Part shown: piece by piece, positions 54,001-64,000 of the stretch
How positions within the stretch are numbered: position 1 is the stretch's first letter
Layout: each line of letters opens with the position of its first letter
Source of the DNA: Chlorella sorokiniana
Taxonomy: Eukaryota; Chlorophyta; Trebouxiophyceae; Chlorellales; Chlorellaceae
DNA length: 64,000 nucleotides
Assembly (NCBI GenBank): GCA_025917655.1
Contig: CP084613.1
Location: 1,663,501 to 1,727,500, forward strand
Direction of reading: 5' to 3'
Translations under genes and position numbers: made by a program
The notes under the pieces: model-generated
Database searches by the model: none
Told to the model about the DNA's origin: nothing
The model's input: only the letters and a program-made list of their open reading frames with translations

Positions 54001-57000
54001 ATGCGGGGCCTGTTGCTGGTGGTGGGGCTGGTTTGCCTGGCCTCTGCCCTTGCGCAGAGCGGGGGCCCAGCCCTGGCCCCGGCATCGGTGTATTTTTCAG
54101 AAGAAAACGCGGGGCGGTTGTCCCTCTTGGCCCCTGGGGTAGTGGTTGCCGGGGAAGTGCTCGACCCGCCGTGGGAGTCGCCGCGCACGGCGTCAGCGCC
54201 TTCCAACTGCAGTGCCCTCTGCCGCTCCAATCCAGAGTGCAGCTGGTTTAGGTATTGCGATGCACAGGTTCGTGCTGAGAAACTGAGACGGAGGTATTTC
54301 TGCCTGAACCCGTGACTTCACGCCAAGACAGATTGCAAGTAGCTATTGCCCGCTTGCTCTGCCCACTATGTCTCTAACCTCCCGCCCCACTCTGAATCCC
54401 TTGCTGCAGGCTGGATGTCGCACCGGTGAAGCAGACCTGGCCTTTCAGCAGTGCCAACTGCTGGCAACCAACTGCTCACTGCAACCAACCGTGCTGAGCA
54501 CCAACGCGGGTCGTGTCACGTCGGGTGGGCGTTGTCTCCATCGGCGCCATCGCCTGCCTTTCCTTTCGGCCCACGTGCACCGGGGATAAGGGAGCCCGGG
54601 GTCCACCCTGTTGCGGTGTCATTTGCTGCGACTCACTGTGGCCATTGCCACTTTTGCAGGGTTTCCTGTCCCCCTACAGCCTGTCGTTGTTCAGGGCCTG
54701 AGCGGCTTCAGCCCTTTTGAGGGCCAGGGAATTCTGAACGGCGACTATGAGTGTGAGCATGGGTTGCAGGGTCAGCAACAGGTAGCAGCGCTCTCTTAGC
54801 GGCGTGCTTGTGGCACGGCTCAGGCCCCTAGCGCGCGCTGTACCGCCGGAGCACATCACAGGCTTCAATGGCTAAGGCCCGGCTCCCTGGCCTGGCTCCA
54901 TTGTCCAGCCTCCATGTTCCTCGTCACCATGGGAGCTTCCTTAACTCTATTCCCCGCTTTCGACTGCTGGCAGGCCCCGAATCACTGATTCCCGGCGCCT
55001 GCGGCCTGCGCGACACGCTGACGGCGGCCAGCACCTGCCTCCGCATGCCAGATTGCCGTGCAGTGGTGGTGCTGCGCAATGGTGGGTGTCCTGTTGGTTG
55101 CCCCAACCCTGTTCCATGTGGCATGCCCCAGCCCCAGCCCAGTTTGTAAGCGAGCGATGCTGGGGCTGCCCCACCTCGAGCCTGCATACGGCCCTGGCCC
55201 GCCCACCCAGCACCGCAACCCTGCGCCCCCACCCCACGCACACCCGCGCAGGCACCGATGGCTGCTCCGATCCGGTGTCACTGCTCAAGACGGCGGGGCT
55301 GTCGCCTGCCAACGGATTCATTTCGCCTGCCGCTCTGACCTTGCAGGTGGCAGCAAGCCGGGCGGACGCGTCGTCTTTCTGGCTGTTGGCAGAGGACGGA
55401 GAGGTAGTGCTGGCGCCTGAGGCGGCCGCACCCTCTGACCCTCGTGGCATCCTCTTCGCCCCCACCGCCTGGCTGGGCTACATTCAAGGGCGCAACTCGG
55501 TCATGGCGGGTGTTGTGCTGCGAACGCTTGATGGCATGGGAAGCGCTGAGAGCTGCGCGCGCGCGTGCCACGGCTATGGCACGGCCGCCCAAGGCCCCTC
55601 GCGCTGCACCGCCTTCAACTTCTGCGACCGCCCCGCTGGCTGCGCTTACCAGGACCGCAACCTCAACCGCGGCGGAGTGCAGCTGCGCTTGGGGCAGTGT
55701 GAGTGGGCGAGCGCGGGAGGGGGTCACTTGAGCCAAAAGGCGCCGCATGCCGCAATGCTTGAAGCGGCAGCGCAGGGGCCACCGTGCTGGCGAGGGACAG
55801 GCGCGGGACAGACAGAGCTCCCTCTCCTTACAACATGAAGGCGAGGCACCCATACGCCACACCCAATGCCATGACCTGCCGCACACCATGCAGGCGAGTT
55901 GCGGCACCAAGACTTGGCTGAGCCCGGTGTGGGCTCGCCGCCTGTGCTCCTGGGCAAAGGCGACGACGTGCCCTTTACCTCGGGGCCCCGCTGGCAGTGT
56001 GGGGCCCCCAGCTGGCCGGCTACCAGCGTTACATCGGGCAGAGCCTGTATGCTGCTGGACGATACGACTGCGAGGGCAGCCTGAGGTGGGTGGGGCTGTG
56101 TCTGCCCCGCCACGGCGCTCTCCTGCACCTTTGGCTGCACTGGGTTGCTGCCGTGCGGTCGGTTGCAGACCCCCACCCTGCTGTCTCTTGCTATGTCCTC
56201 GCTGCACAGGCCCCAAGCGGGCGAGTGTGTGCTGGAGGGCGGTGCCGACCAGCTGGCTGCATTGTGCCGCGCGTCCAGCCCATGCCGCGCTTTCCTGCTC
56301 AAGCCTGGCTTCATCGTCAACGGACAGCCCCTCCTGCAGCGTGTGGGCGTCCTGAAGCAGCGGCTAAGCCCGCCCGCCGCCTGGGTACTCACCCCGACCA
56401 CCGTGATGTACGTGCGCCAGCCCGACGGCGGGCTGTCGTCCGGCGCCATTGCGGGCATTGTTGTGGGAGCAGTAGCCGGCTCTGCGCTCCTGGCAGGCGC
56501 TGTCTGGCTGCTGCTGGCGCGCCAACAGCGCGCTGCGCGCCGCTTGGCGGCCGGCGGCAGCGCGTCCTCGGGCGCGGTTGCCTTGCAGAAGGGCGTCAGC
56601 AGCATCGACGTCGACGAGGGCGGCGCGGGTGGAGACGCAGTGGATGCGGATGCCGTGGGGGCCGCTCTGCCCTGGGCAGTGAAGGTGGCCCCACAGCAAG
56701 GGGGTGCGCCAGCCAGCCTGGCCTCGCCGTTCGTCAGCAACAGCAGCAAGGGCAGCGGCGGAAGCATTGGAGGCAGCATCGAGCGTACAGCAGCTGTGGC
56801 GGGTGTCAGCTTCTGGCAGCGTGGCCCCACCGCCGTGCAGCCGTTCCCTGGTGCAGCTGGTCGCGGCCCATTGTCGCCTGCGACAGACCCCCTGGCGTTC
56901 GACCCCGCTGTGTGCGCCAGCGGGATGCTCAGCAGCAGCAACGCAATGTCGCCCGTGCTGTCGGCGGCAGCGGCTGCCTCCCTTGCGCGGGCTCAGGCAT

Positions 57001-59190
57001 GCAGTGATGAGACCGGCAGCGACGCACCTGACAGCGGCGGAGGGGATGGCAGCGGGCTGGCCGGCGAGGCTCCGCTGGCGGAGCTGGTGCAGCATGTTGC
57101 GGCACATGATGCGGCTCTGCAGACTGCAGGGGTGCCTCCTCCACCTCCTCCGCAGATGCAGGCCTGCCCCTGCTGTCTGTGGAGGCTCTGCCGCCGCGCC
57201 TGCGCGAATGGGTGGTGGCCCCTTCAGAATTCACGCCGCTGCGCTGGCCCAACGGCAAAGTGCAGGAGGTGGGGGCAGGCGCCAGCGCACATGTCTACAA
57301 GGTGGGGGCAGCGAGCACTGCCCGATGTGTTAGATTCTAGAAGGGAGAAAGGGGCAAGGGTTTGAGAGGGGGAGGCCGGCGTGTGTGCGCATGCAGGACT
57401 GCCATATGGCCCTTGGAGGTCGCCGGCGTCAGCCAGCCGGCCCCTTGGGGTTCATGTACAGTTCACCTGCACGCTGCCCCCTACAAACGCGTATTCTTGC
57501 ACCGCCCCACCAGGTGCTCTTCAACGGCGAGGTGGTGGCTGCCAAGGAGATGGACCTGGAGGCGAGCGCCGCAATGCAGGAGGCCTTCCTCAAGGAGGCT
57601 GTTTGGCTGCACGCGCTGCGTCACCCAAACATCGTGGGTGAGGCGGGACGGTTACCCCTGGCAACCTGCGACCCGCTGGCACCCCACTCACCCACAAGTT
57701 GTGTCCCACTTACACCTGCAGCATTTTACGGGTGTTGCATAGCTGGGTCACGAGGAATCGTGCTGATGGAGTTGTGTGAAGGCAAGTTGAGGCGCGGCAG
57801 CAGAGTGGGAGGGATGGGAGAAGGCGAAGCGCAGGGCAGCACAGGGCGGCGGGCCAACGCCAACATCGGCTTGTTCTCTTGTGCAAGCTAGGCATCATTA
57901 TCATCTTGCACTTGTCGACTCAGTCCGCGCGCGTGCCCCCCCCCCTCAAAAAAAAACAAAAACAAAAACACCCAACCACGCACAACACACCACCACCAGC
58001 AGGCCGTGACCTGCATTCTGCACTTCCGGTCAAGGCAGCGGGCAGCAGCCAGCGCCTGTTCTGCTGGCAGCGACGGGGACGGCGGGTTGCTTATGAAGTG
58101 GCAAAGGTGCGAGGCTTGCGGCCGCACAGCCTTCAACTGCGCCTCTTTCCCTGCGAATCTGGCCTTGTTGCGGCCCCCATCAAGACTTTTTTGTGTCGCG
58201 CCATTGCCTCCCGTCCCTGCAGGCCCTCAACTACCTACATTCCAAGGGCGTGGTGCATGTGAGGCTGCTGCCCCTACCGAATGCCGAATGCTGATTGCCA
58301 ACGAACCTTGCCCTGCAGAATGAAATTTCTGTGGCACCCATTCAATGACCCCCTGCTTTGTCCCCTGCCGCTGCAGATGGACATCAAGTCCTCGAATGCA
58401 AGTATAGCTGCCCTAACCTGCGAGCAATATCCGCAGGATAACTGCTCTGCCTCCTTGCTGCCCTGTCCACCTTGCTAACGTTGCCACCGCGCGCAATCGG
58501 TGCCCTTGGCTGCAGGTTCTACTGACAGCCAACGGAGCCGTTCGCGTGTCAGATGTGGGGTTCAGTCGCCAGAAGACGCACACTGTGCTCTCCAATGTTC
58601 CGCTTGTGGGCACCTTTGCCTGGTGAGCGCTGCGCGCTGGCAGTCAACAAATTCCAGCGCCCCATCAAGCCCCCAATGCCATGCGACTGTGCACTCGCAG
58701 TTGTGCATTGTTCACGCCAGCGTGTTCTGCCGTATTCCTGTCAGGATTGCGCCTGAGATTCTGACAGGCAAGCAGCACTGTACTGAGCGGGTGGACATCT
58801 TCTCCATGGGCGTGGTGATGTGGGAAATCATCACCGGCGAGCGCCCACAGCGTGGCAACCTCCGTGCGCCTCGTGTGCCAGAGGAGTGTCCCCAGGATGT
58901 GGCCGACCTGCTAGCAGCATGCTTGAGGTGAGAGAGGCACGATGATGCTCTTCTGCAAAACCCTGGCACTTTTACTCGATGGCTGCCTCCCATGGTCTGC
59001 TCCCTGGTGTTGTTGGGTGTCACACATGGCAAGGTTGCCCTCACGTGCTCGTGCCAACGCTCTCCCATCACCTTGCAGTGAGGATCCGGACGATCGCCCA
59101 TCCGCGGCGCAGCTTCTGCAGCGACTCAACCAGTTCCTCGAGCGGCCGAAGCCGGCAGTTGGTGCCAGCCATCGGGCCATGGAGCAATAG
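54001..59190 (+). CDS. Receptor-like protein kinase with Cys-rich (PAN/apple-like) ectodomain repeats
   Basis: Predicted plasma-membrane kinase. MRGLLLVVGLVCLASALAQS is a signal peptide. The ectodomain has two copies of a Cys module: NCSALCRSNPECSWFRYCDA with AGCRTGEADLAFQQCQL, and SCARACHGYGTAAQGPSRCT with FNFCDRPAGCAYQD. A third Cys-rich part follows (GECVLEGGADQLAALCRASS). The membrane helix is AIAGIVVGAVAGSALLAGAV at about 56445-56505. After a 200-residue Ser/Ala/Gly-rich juxtamembrane part comes the kinase: VGAGASAHVYK (P-loop), VVAAKEM (Lys), FLKEAVW (Glu), ALNYLHSKGVVH joined to MDIKSSN (HMD in place of HRD), VSDVGFSR (DVG in place of DFG, 58552-58560), GTFAWIAPEIL, DIFSMGVVMWEIITGERPQR, EDPDDRPSAAQLLQRL. 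The SSN|VLL join uses a GC-AG intron (donor at 58398). Frame changes near 56000 and 57130 coincide with G/C runs. TKL-like, substrate unknown. Confidence 0.8.
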
Positions 59191-59835
59191 GCTAGCGTGT
59201 ACCACACTGCACCCGCGCCTAATGCCAGTGTGGTTGTGCTCCTGCTGCTGATGACGCCGACTGGTTGTTTGTGTTGTTGTGGCTGTTGCACCTGAGAGCC
59301 ACCCAAGTATTCTCTCCTCTTTTGTTGTCATGATTTCTCTCTGATTTTCCTCTGTCCAGTGCTGGTGTGGCCGGCGGTCTTGTCGGTGGTCAAACAGCAC
59401 ATCGCACTGCTTCTTCGGCGCACCAGCTAATTGTGCCATACAATATTGACTGTGCCTTTGGTTCATTCCCTTTCCTATCACTTGCTGTGCATTCTGGCCG
59501 TACATCTGCTTTAGCCTGAGGGGTGGATATAAAGCGACAAGACGCTAGCTTTCAGTTCACTCTACAATCGCCTTTCATTATAACAAGATGCAGCACAATC
59601 AAGATCATTCGATTAGATGCTTTCTTTGCATTGAAGCAATTTCTGGGGATGTGCAAGGTTGCTGTAGTTGATGTGTCATTTCCTGTAGATGACAGACACA
59701 ATTGAACAGAAACAGCTTACGCATATACGATGCTTGACACACAGAAAATTAAAGATTGGCAGCATATACACTGCTATACATCTCTCCCAAGGACAGATGA
59801 AGGTAGCACTATGACTGGTCAAGACGTGCGCTGCT
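59191..59835. other. Intergenic between convergent genes
   Basis: Markedly A+T-richer than the genes, consistent with untranslated ends. No coding sequence, RNA gene or clear TGTAA was found. Confidence 0.5.
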
Positions 59836-60523
59836 TCAGAGCTTAGCCTTGGGAGCAACAGCATCAAGAATGGGCTGCAATTTCATGGCCAGTGCCATCG
59901 ACCCGCTGATCTTTAACTTCCTCATCAGAAAGGCTTGCTGCGCAACAGGGAAGGTGAAAAACAGCAGGCGAGTTATGGTTCAAAGCCAACGCCCGCACAA
60001 CGACCTGCAACTAAAGAGCGCATGAACACGCCGCTTCCTCCCTTATGCCAACTGACGCGCACCTGGGGACCAATTTTTCCAGTGACTAACCTCAGAAAGT
60101 CTCCATCTGCAAAGTCCGAATTCAAGCAATTGACATGCGACACCGAGGTGCCCGTCCCTCCCCTTGCATACCCTGCAAGCCATCTGGGTCTTCCCCATGC
60201 CACACCCTAGCTTGAGCCACCTGCCTACCTTTGATGGTCAGCGTGATGTCTGCCTTTTCCATGGGCGGGCCCTGCACCAGAGTTCCTTTGCCTTCTCGCA
60301 GATCCAGTGTCCACTGTAAGCCATCAATCACGAACACCACGATGCCCTGCACTTGGCAAGCAAGTTGCGATTGACATGCGCACGCACCCAAACCCACAGT
60401 TTCACTGAGATGCTGTTCAACATTCACCTTGATCTTATTAATCATTGCTTCACGCTGCTCTGCATCCACCTTCAGCGTTCTGGACAGCTGTTGCAGAAGG
60501 GGCTCCGAAGCCTTACTGGGCAT
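59836..60523 (-). CDS. SCP2 sterol-carrier domain protein with peroxisomal targeting tripeptide
   Basis: Small lipid-binding protein made of one SCP2 domain. Four exons resolve: 60523-60428, 60346-60229, 60106-60063 and 59937-59836, giving 119 residues. Exon 1: MPSKASEPLLQQLSRTLKVD. Exon 2: GIVVFVIDGLQWTLDLREGK, GTLVQGPPMEKADITLTIK (the strands of the lipid pocket). Exon 3: DGDFLRLVTGKIGPQ, the hallmark SCP2 motif. Exon 4: FLMRKLKISGSMALAMKLQP, ending VAPKAKL. The last three residues, AKL, fit the PTS1 peroxisome signal. The length matches the free SCP2 of plants. In plants SCP2 moves fatty acyl and sterol lipids in the peroxisome; that role is inferred by family. Confidence 0.92.
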
Positions 60524-61107
60524 TTGACTGCGCTTTGGGAAGCAGCGCCGGGCGGTGTTTGTTGGAAGTGTGTGTCCACCGCAGACCCTGACAGATGTCG
60601 GGATGACTGCAAGTTCAGACACCTGTTAACCAGCTGATAGTGACCTGAGCGGTGCAGACGGGTTATCGCAAAGGGTTGTGTTTGCTGGCCAGAGCTTTGG
60701 ACGGGGAGCTGATAGTACAAGGCAGATCTGAATGTCTGAAATGACTTGCGCTCTTGCACCCTGACCTCCCCATCTGCTCCTTGCGACACACGCCCATGTT
60801 GTACCGCCCGTGTTTACCAATGTAAGACATGTGCGTCGATTTATTGATGTATGCGATGCAATCTAGTGAGATAAAGCGAACGAACCGACTAGACGCGTCG
60901 AAAGCATATGCGGAAAGCATGAAAAGGGTGTTTGCAAAAGAGTCGGAGTGCAGTGCGGGTGGGCAAGAATAACTTTTTACATCGCCACACCAGAAAATGG
61001 GTTCCCTGGGTTTGCTGGCGTTACAACGCCTGACCTTGCTTTTGGCTCGCCTAGTCACAAGCTCTATCTTATCTAAGGAGTGGCATTGGCTTCTGAAAGG
61101 GTGCTGC

Positions 61108-61131
61108 CAAAACATGCCATGGCATGTTTTG
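61108..61131. repeat. Perfect 24-bp palindrome with overlapping half-copies
   Basis: Each half is CAAAACATGCCA and its complement; the whole is its own reverse complement. The segment ATGCCATGGCATGTTTTG is repeated again directly after it up to about 61146, so the DNA could form nested hairpins or cruciforms. Confidence 0.9.
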
Positions 61132-61202
61132 CCATGGCATGTTTTGCATGGATGCAGACTGCTGCGGTGGCAACACACAGCCGACGGGCGCATGTACACC
61201 TA

Positions 61203-61373
61203 AGCTGAACGGAGAAATTTTGGGGGCTGTTTCTGCTGTGAAATAAGCTTTATATATGATGTAAATTACCAACGTGAAGCGAACGGGACGGTTCCAGACA
61301 ACTCCCCAGAATTCCGTTCAGCGCCTCCGTTCGGACTCCGTTCAGCTGAATGGTGCCCCAGACCACCATTCAG
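61203..61373. repeat. Small inverted-repeat element, possibly MITE-like
   Basis: AGCTGAACGG at 61203-61212 is matched by its reverse complement CCGTTCAGCT at 61338-61347. CCGTTCAGC occurs again at 61313. Adjacent is a perfect 10-bp hairpin, CTGAATGGTG (61346-61355) and CACCATTCAG (61364-61373) with an 8-base loop. No target-site duplication is clear. Confidence 0.6.
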
Positions 61374-61388
61374 CCCAACGGAAAATGG

Positions 61389-61440
61389 CCCTTTTTTTTG
61401 TTTTATTTTTTTTCTTCTTTTGTTCTTCTCCTTTTATGTA
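61389..61440. repeat. T-rich pyrimidine tract
   Basis: Runs of T with scattered C and G. It could be the complement of a retroposed poly(A) tail or simple low-complexity DNA. Confidence 0.6.
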
Positions 61441-62483
61441 ATTTTTGCTAGGTGTTTGGTTCGCGCGGGGAGCTCTTTGTGAGCCCGCGCAGTATGCTGT
61501 TCAGTCCACCTCAGCGCCGGCACGTGCTATGTCTCAGCTCCCTCCCCTGCAGGGCACTCAGTTCTCCTTGCCACCGGGGTAGCACGTTTACAGACAGCCA
61601 GCAGCCACGCACACCACGCCTACCGAGCTTTCCATCTCCTGCATCCCACCATCACCCTGTGCAGGTGTGCCCCGCCAGCAATTATCAAAACTAACAGCAA
61701 CAGGTCGATTGTTGAGAGTGTGCAAAGCGAAGCTATTGCGGACGACATGTATTTAAGCAGGGCACCCCAAGGCAAGCATGCCATTGGGTGTCGTGTTGTT
61801 GACGTCACCAAACTTCTAGTTGGTGTTGCACTGCCGGTAGCCCACGAGCTCTGCCAACCGGTAATACTTGTTCACAAGTGCCTGTTCTGTCAGCGGCGTG
61901 CACGCAGGTGCTTTGTGATTCATGGCAGGGAAACGGGATTGTCAGCAACTTTCAGCGTGCTTTTTCGTGCCAGGATGTGTAGCGCAAATCTGACACGCTA
62001 AGCTGTCATCTCTGTTGCAAAGGAATCTGCTTGTAGCAGCAAAGCTGCCTACCCAGCAGCGGTGCCACTATGATGACAGCGGCTGGCCCGGTGTGGGGAG
62101 AGATTGCGGCGTGGGGGCTGCCGAAAGTGCCGAGGGGCGGGCGTTGCAGTCGGACAGGTGGCTGTTGCTGCCACCAATTGTTCCAGTTTTTGCAGCCGAT
62201 GTGCCCTGTCATCGCTATTGTGATGTACACGGGTGTAACAGCAACAGCAGTGCCCCAGCTGATGTGCCTGCCACCCACAGCCGCAACTTCATTGCTCCAT
62301 CTATAAGAGGTTGCAGACTCACTGGCAACAGCTCACCAATCTCTATATTGTGTACTTGGATGCTCCTCATGAGCTGGGCCAGCCCTTGACCCCTCCTTGT
62401 CTTACACTAACACTTTCAGAAGAGCAGTTCTGAAGTGGCTGACGCTTTGGCTGCATCCAAGACTCTAGTTTCACAATTCTGAA

Positions 62484-64000
62484 AGCCTTCAGCAGCCACA
62501 TTGCGGGGAGGCACTTTCACACCTACTGCACCACTGCATGTGCTGTAACGGTGCTGGCACAAACTGCATACCGCCTCGCGACGCGCGCAGCAGCATCACC
62601 CTGCTGCCGAAGGGCGGCCGCGCGCCAGCCTCGCCAGCCGACCTGTGCGGCATCGCCGTGGGCGCCCTGCCCGCCAAGCTGTACGCCGCAGCCCTGGAGC
62701 GCAGGGTCAGCGACCACGCAGAGGCGGCAGGCAGGCATGCAGAGGGACAGTTTGGCTTCCGCCGCCAGCGCAGCACAGAGAAGGCCATCTTTGCGCTGCG
62801 CACGGTGATGGAGAGCTACAGACAGCGCCACCGGCGGCGGCGGGCCGGCGGCCAGGCAGCCAGCTGTGGGCCTGCTTTTGTTGACTTCAAGCAGGCCTAC
62901 GATAGCGTCCCCCGACAGCAGCTGTGGGAGCGCCTTGAGAGCATGGGTTATGGCGGCGAGTGGTTGCGCGCGGTGCGTGCCATCTATGCAGACGTGCCCA
63001 TGACAGTCAGCGCCCTAGGCCTCGCAGGTCGGGTGATCCACGCGACGCAGGGGCTGAAGCAGGGCTGCCCCCTCAGCCCCACCCTCTTCAGCCTCTACAT
63101 AGCAGACTTTGAGCAGCGCGTCCTTGCCGCAGCAGAGGCGGGCGAGGCGCTTGCCCTGCCCGAGCTAGCCGGCAGCGTCATCCCACCGCTGTTGTATGCG
63201 GACGACATGGCGCTGCTGGCCACCAGCGCAGCGGGCCTGCAGCGCCAGCTACAGCTGCTGGAGGGCTACTGCAGCGAGCGCGGGCTGACGGTCAACTTGG
63301 CCAAAACCCGCGTGATGCTCATGGCCGGGCCAGCCCCGAGGGCGCCCTGACGCGCGCGCGCGCGCGCCTTACCTATGCCGGCGGCATTCTCGAGGGCTCG
63401 GTGCAATTCAAATACCTTGGCGTGGTATTCCACTGCACTGAGCCCCTAGGGGAGTATGCCGCCGAGGCCCGCGCATCCGTGGCCCGCTTTGCTGCAGCTA
63501 CCTTTGAGGGCCGCTGTGCTGACCTTGGCCTGGAGGCAGCCCGCCTGCTCCTCATCCTCTACTCACAGCTCGTCGACTCCTCCCTCTCCTACGGCGCAGC
63601 GATCTGGGCCCCGGCTTGGCGCTACCGGCCGCCAGGAGGCGGGTCCGTGGCGCAAGCGGGCTGTCAGCGGGGAAGGTGCAGCACCACCGCACCTTGCGGC
63701 GGCTGCTAGGCCTGCCCAGGCGCGCCCCAGTCGCCACCGTGATGGCAGAGGCCGACGAGCCGCCCCTCTACATCTCCTGGCTGGTGCGTTGCGCCCGCTT
63801 TTGGAGCAGTGTGGTGGAAGCGCCAGAGGGCAGCCTCATGCACTAGGTGGTGACAGCCAGCCTGGAGATGGCAGCGGATTGCAGCGCCAGCCCGCCAGCC
63901 CACCTCCCTTGGGCGGCCCAGCTCCAGCGCGCGCTCCAGGCAGCCGGTTCTGCCTTTGACCCGCAGCTGCGTGAGCCGCTGGACCCGCTGGCAGTCAGGC
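62484..64000 (+). mobile_element. Degenerate non-LTR retrotransposon (LINE), 5'-truncated, right end outside window
   Basis: Encodes the reverse transcriptase core of a LINE. Homology starts near 62570 (DARSSITLLPKGGRAPASPA) without the endonuclease domain, so the copy is probably 5'-truncated. RT blocks: EGQFGFRRQRSTEKAIFALR, FVDFKQAYDSVPRQQLWERL (motif A Asp), ATQGLKQGCPLSPTLFSLYI, LLYADDMALLATSAAGLQRQ (motif C YADD), LTVNLAKTRVMLM. Downstream are thumb/linker parts: VQFKYLGVVFHCTEPLGEYA and VQHHRTLRRLLGLPRRAPVA, ARFWSSVVEAPEGSLM. The frame shifts at 63345 (beside a CG run), again near 63640, and a TAG stop lies at 63844. The element is therefore inactive as written. Chlorophyte LINEs of this type (for example Zepp of Chlorella) are known; I cannot fix the clade. 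Confidence 0.85.
63351..63367. repeat. Alternating CG run in the LINE
   Basis: Eight or so CG dinucleotides directly after the end of the intact reverse transcriptase frame; a likely site of slippage. Confidence 0.75.

Larger units (their letters stand above)
60524..62483. other. Gene-poor stretch with foldback DNA and a pyrimidine tract
   Basis: Two kilobases without a gene I can support. It is A+T-richer than the rest of the window. It contains a 24-bp perfect palindrome (61108-61131), an inverted-repeat element (61203-61373) and a T-rich tract (61389-61440). Short frames on both strands (for example 60663-61199 minus) show no conserved protein. Confidence 0.55.

Noticed and set aside
60663-61199. 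178-codon minus-strand frame
   Set aside because: A+T-rich region, composition unlike coding sequence here, no recognisable motif.
1-64000. tRNA, rRNA or other structured RNA genes
   Set aside because: I looked for tRNA T-loop and acceptor pairing and for rRNA-like blocks and found none that hold; a covariance-model scan could still find small RNAs.
1-64000. Telomere repeats or centromere-like arrays near the LINE
   Set aside because: No TTTAGGG runs are present, so although Zepp-type LINEs cluster at chromosome ends in Chlorella, nothing shows this is one.

Overview
The window is nuclear DNA from a green alga, most likely a Chlorella-like trebouxiophyte. The reasons are very high G+C, short GT-AG introns every 50-200 codons, alanine-rich linkers, TGTAA-type polyadenylation signals after several genes, and a plastid gene set that includes the cytochrome b6f subunit PetM and the plastid UDP-glucose pyrophosphorylase UGP3. 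I assigned about 22 genes by joining exon translations by eye. Outer gene limits are usually good. Internal splice sites are exact only where I say so.

Layout, left to right: DNA polymerase kappa (-, runs off the left edge), DUF924 protein (-), a starch-binding-module/sucrose-phosphatase fusion (+), dienelactone hydrolase-like (-), THUMPD1/Tan1 (+), plant-type eIF4B (-), an unknown small protein (-), PMP34-type peroxisomal carrier (-), replication factor C subunit RFC4 (+), an unknown protein (-), UGP3 (-), LisH/WD40 protein (+), a repeat-rich coiled-coil protein (-), two related genes built on a repeated three-exon module with an acidic-tail gene between them (+), a remnant, a carboxymuconolactone decarboxylase-like protein (-), an unknown gene (+), petM (-), the NOT4/CNOT4 ubiquitin ligase (+), a receptor-like kinase (+), an SCP2 protein with a peroxisomal C-terminus (-), a 2-kb gene-poor stretch with foldback DNA, and a broken LINE reverse transcriptase that continues past the right edge.

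Most neighbours are functionally unrelated, as expected for a eukaryote. Themes are DNA replication and lesion bypass (POLK, RFC4), translation and RNA (THUMPD1, eIF4B, NOT4), plastid (petM, UGP3) and peroxisome (PMP34-like carrier, SCP2-AKL). The most unusual items are the predicted CBM48-CBM48-CBM25-SPP fusion enzyme, the tandem family carrying an unrecognised (perhaps B3-like) module, and a receptor kinase with an altered DFG motif.

A caution for users: many conserved genes are broken by single-base shifts in runs of C or G, three of them in RFC4 alone. These look like consensus errors rather than decay, and automatic gene models will be wrong there.
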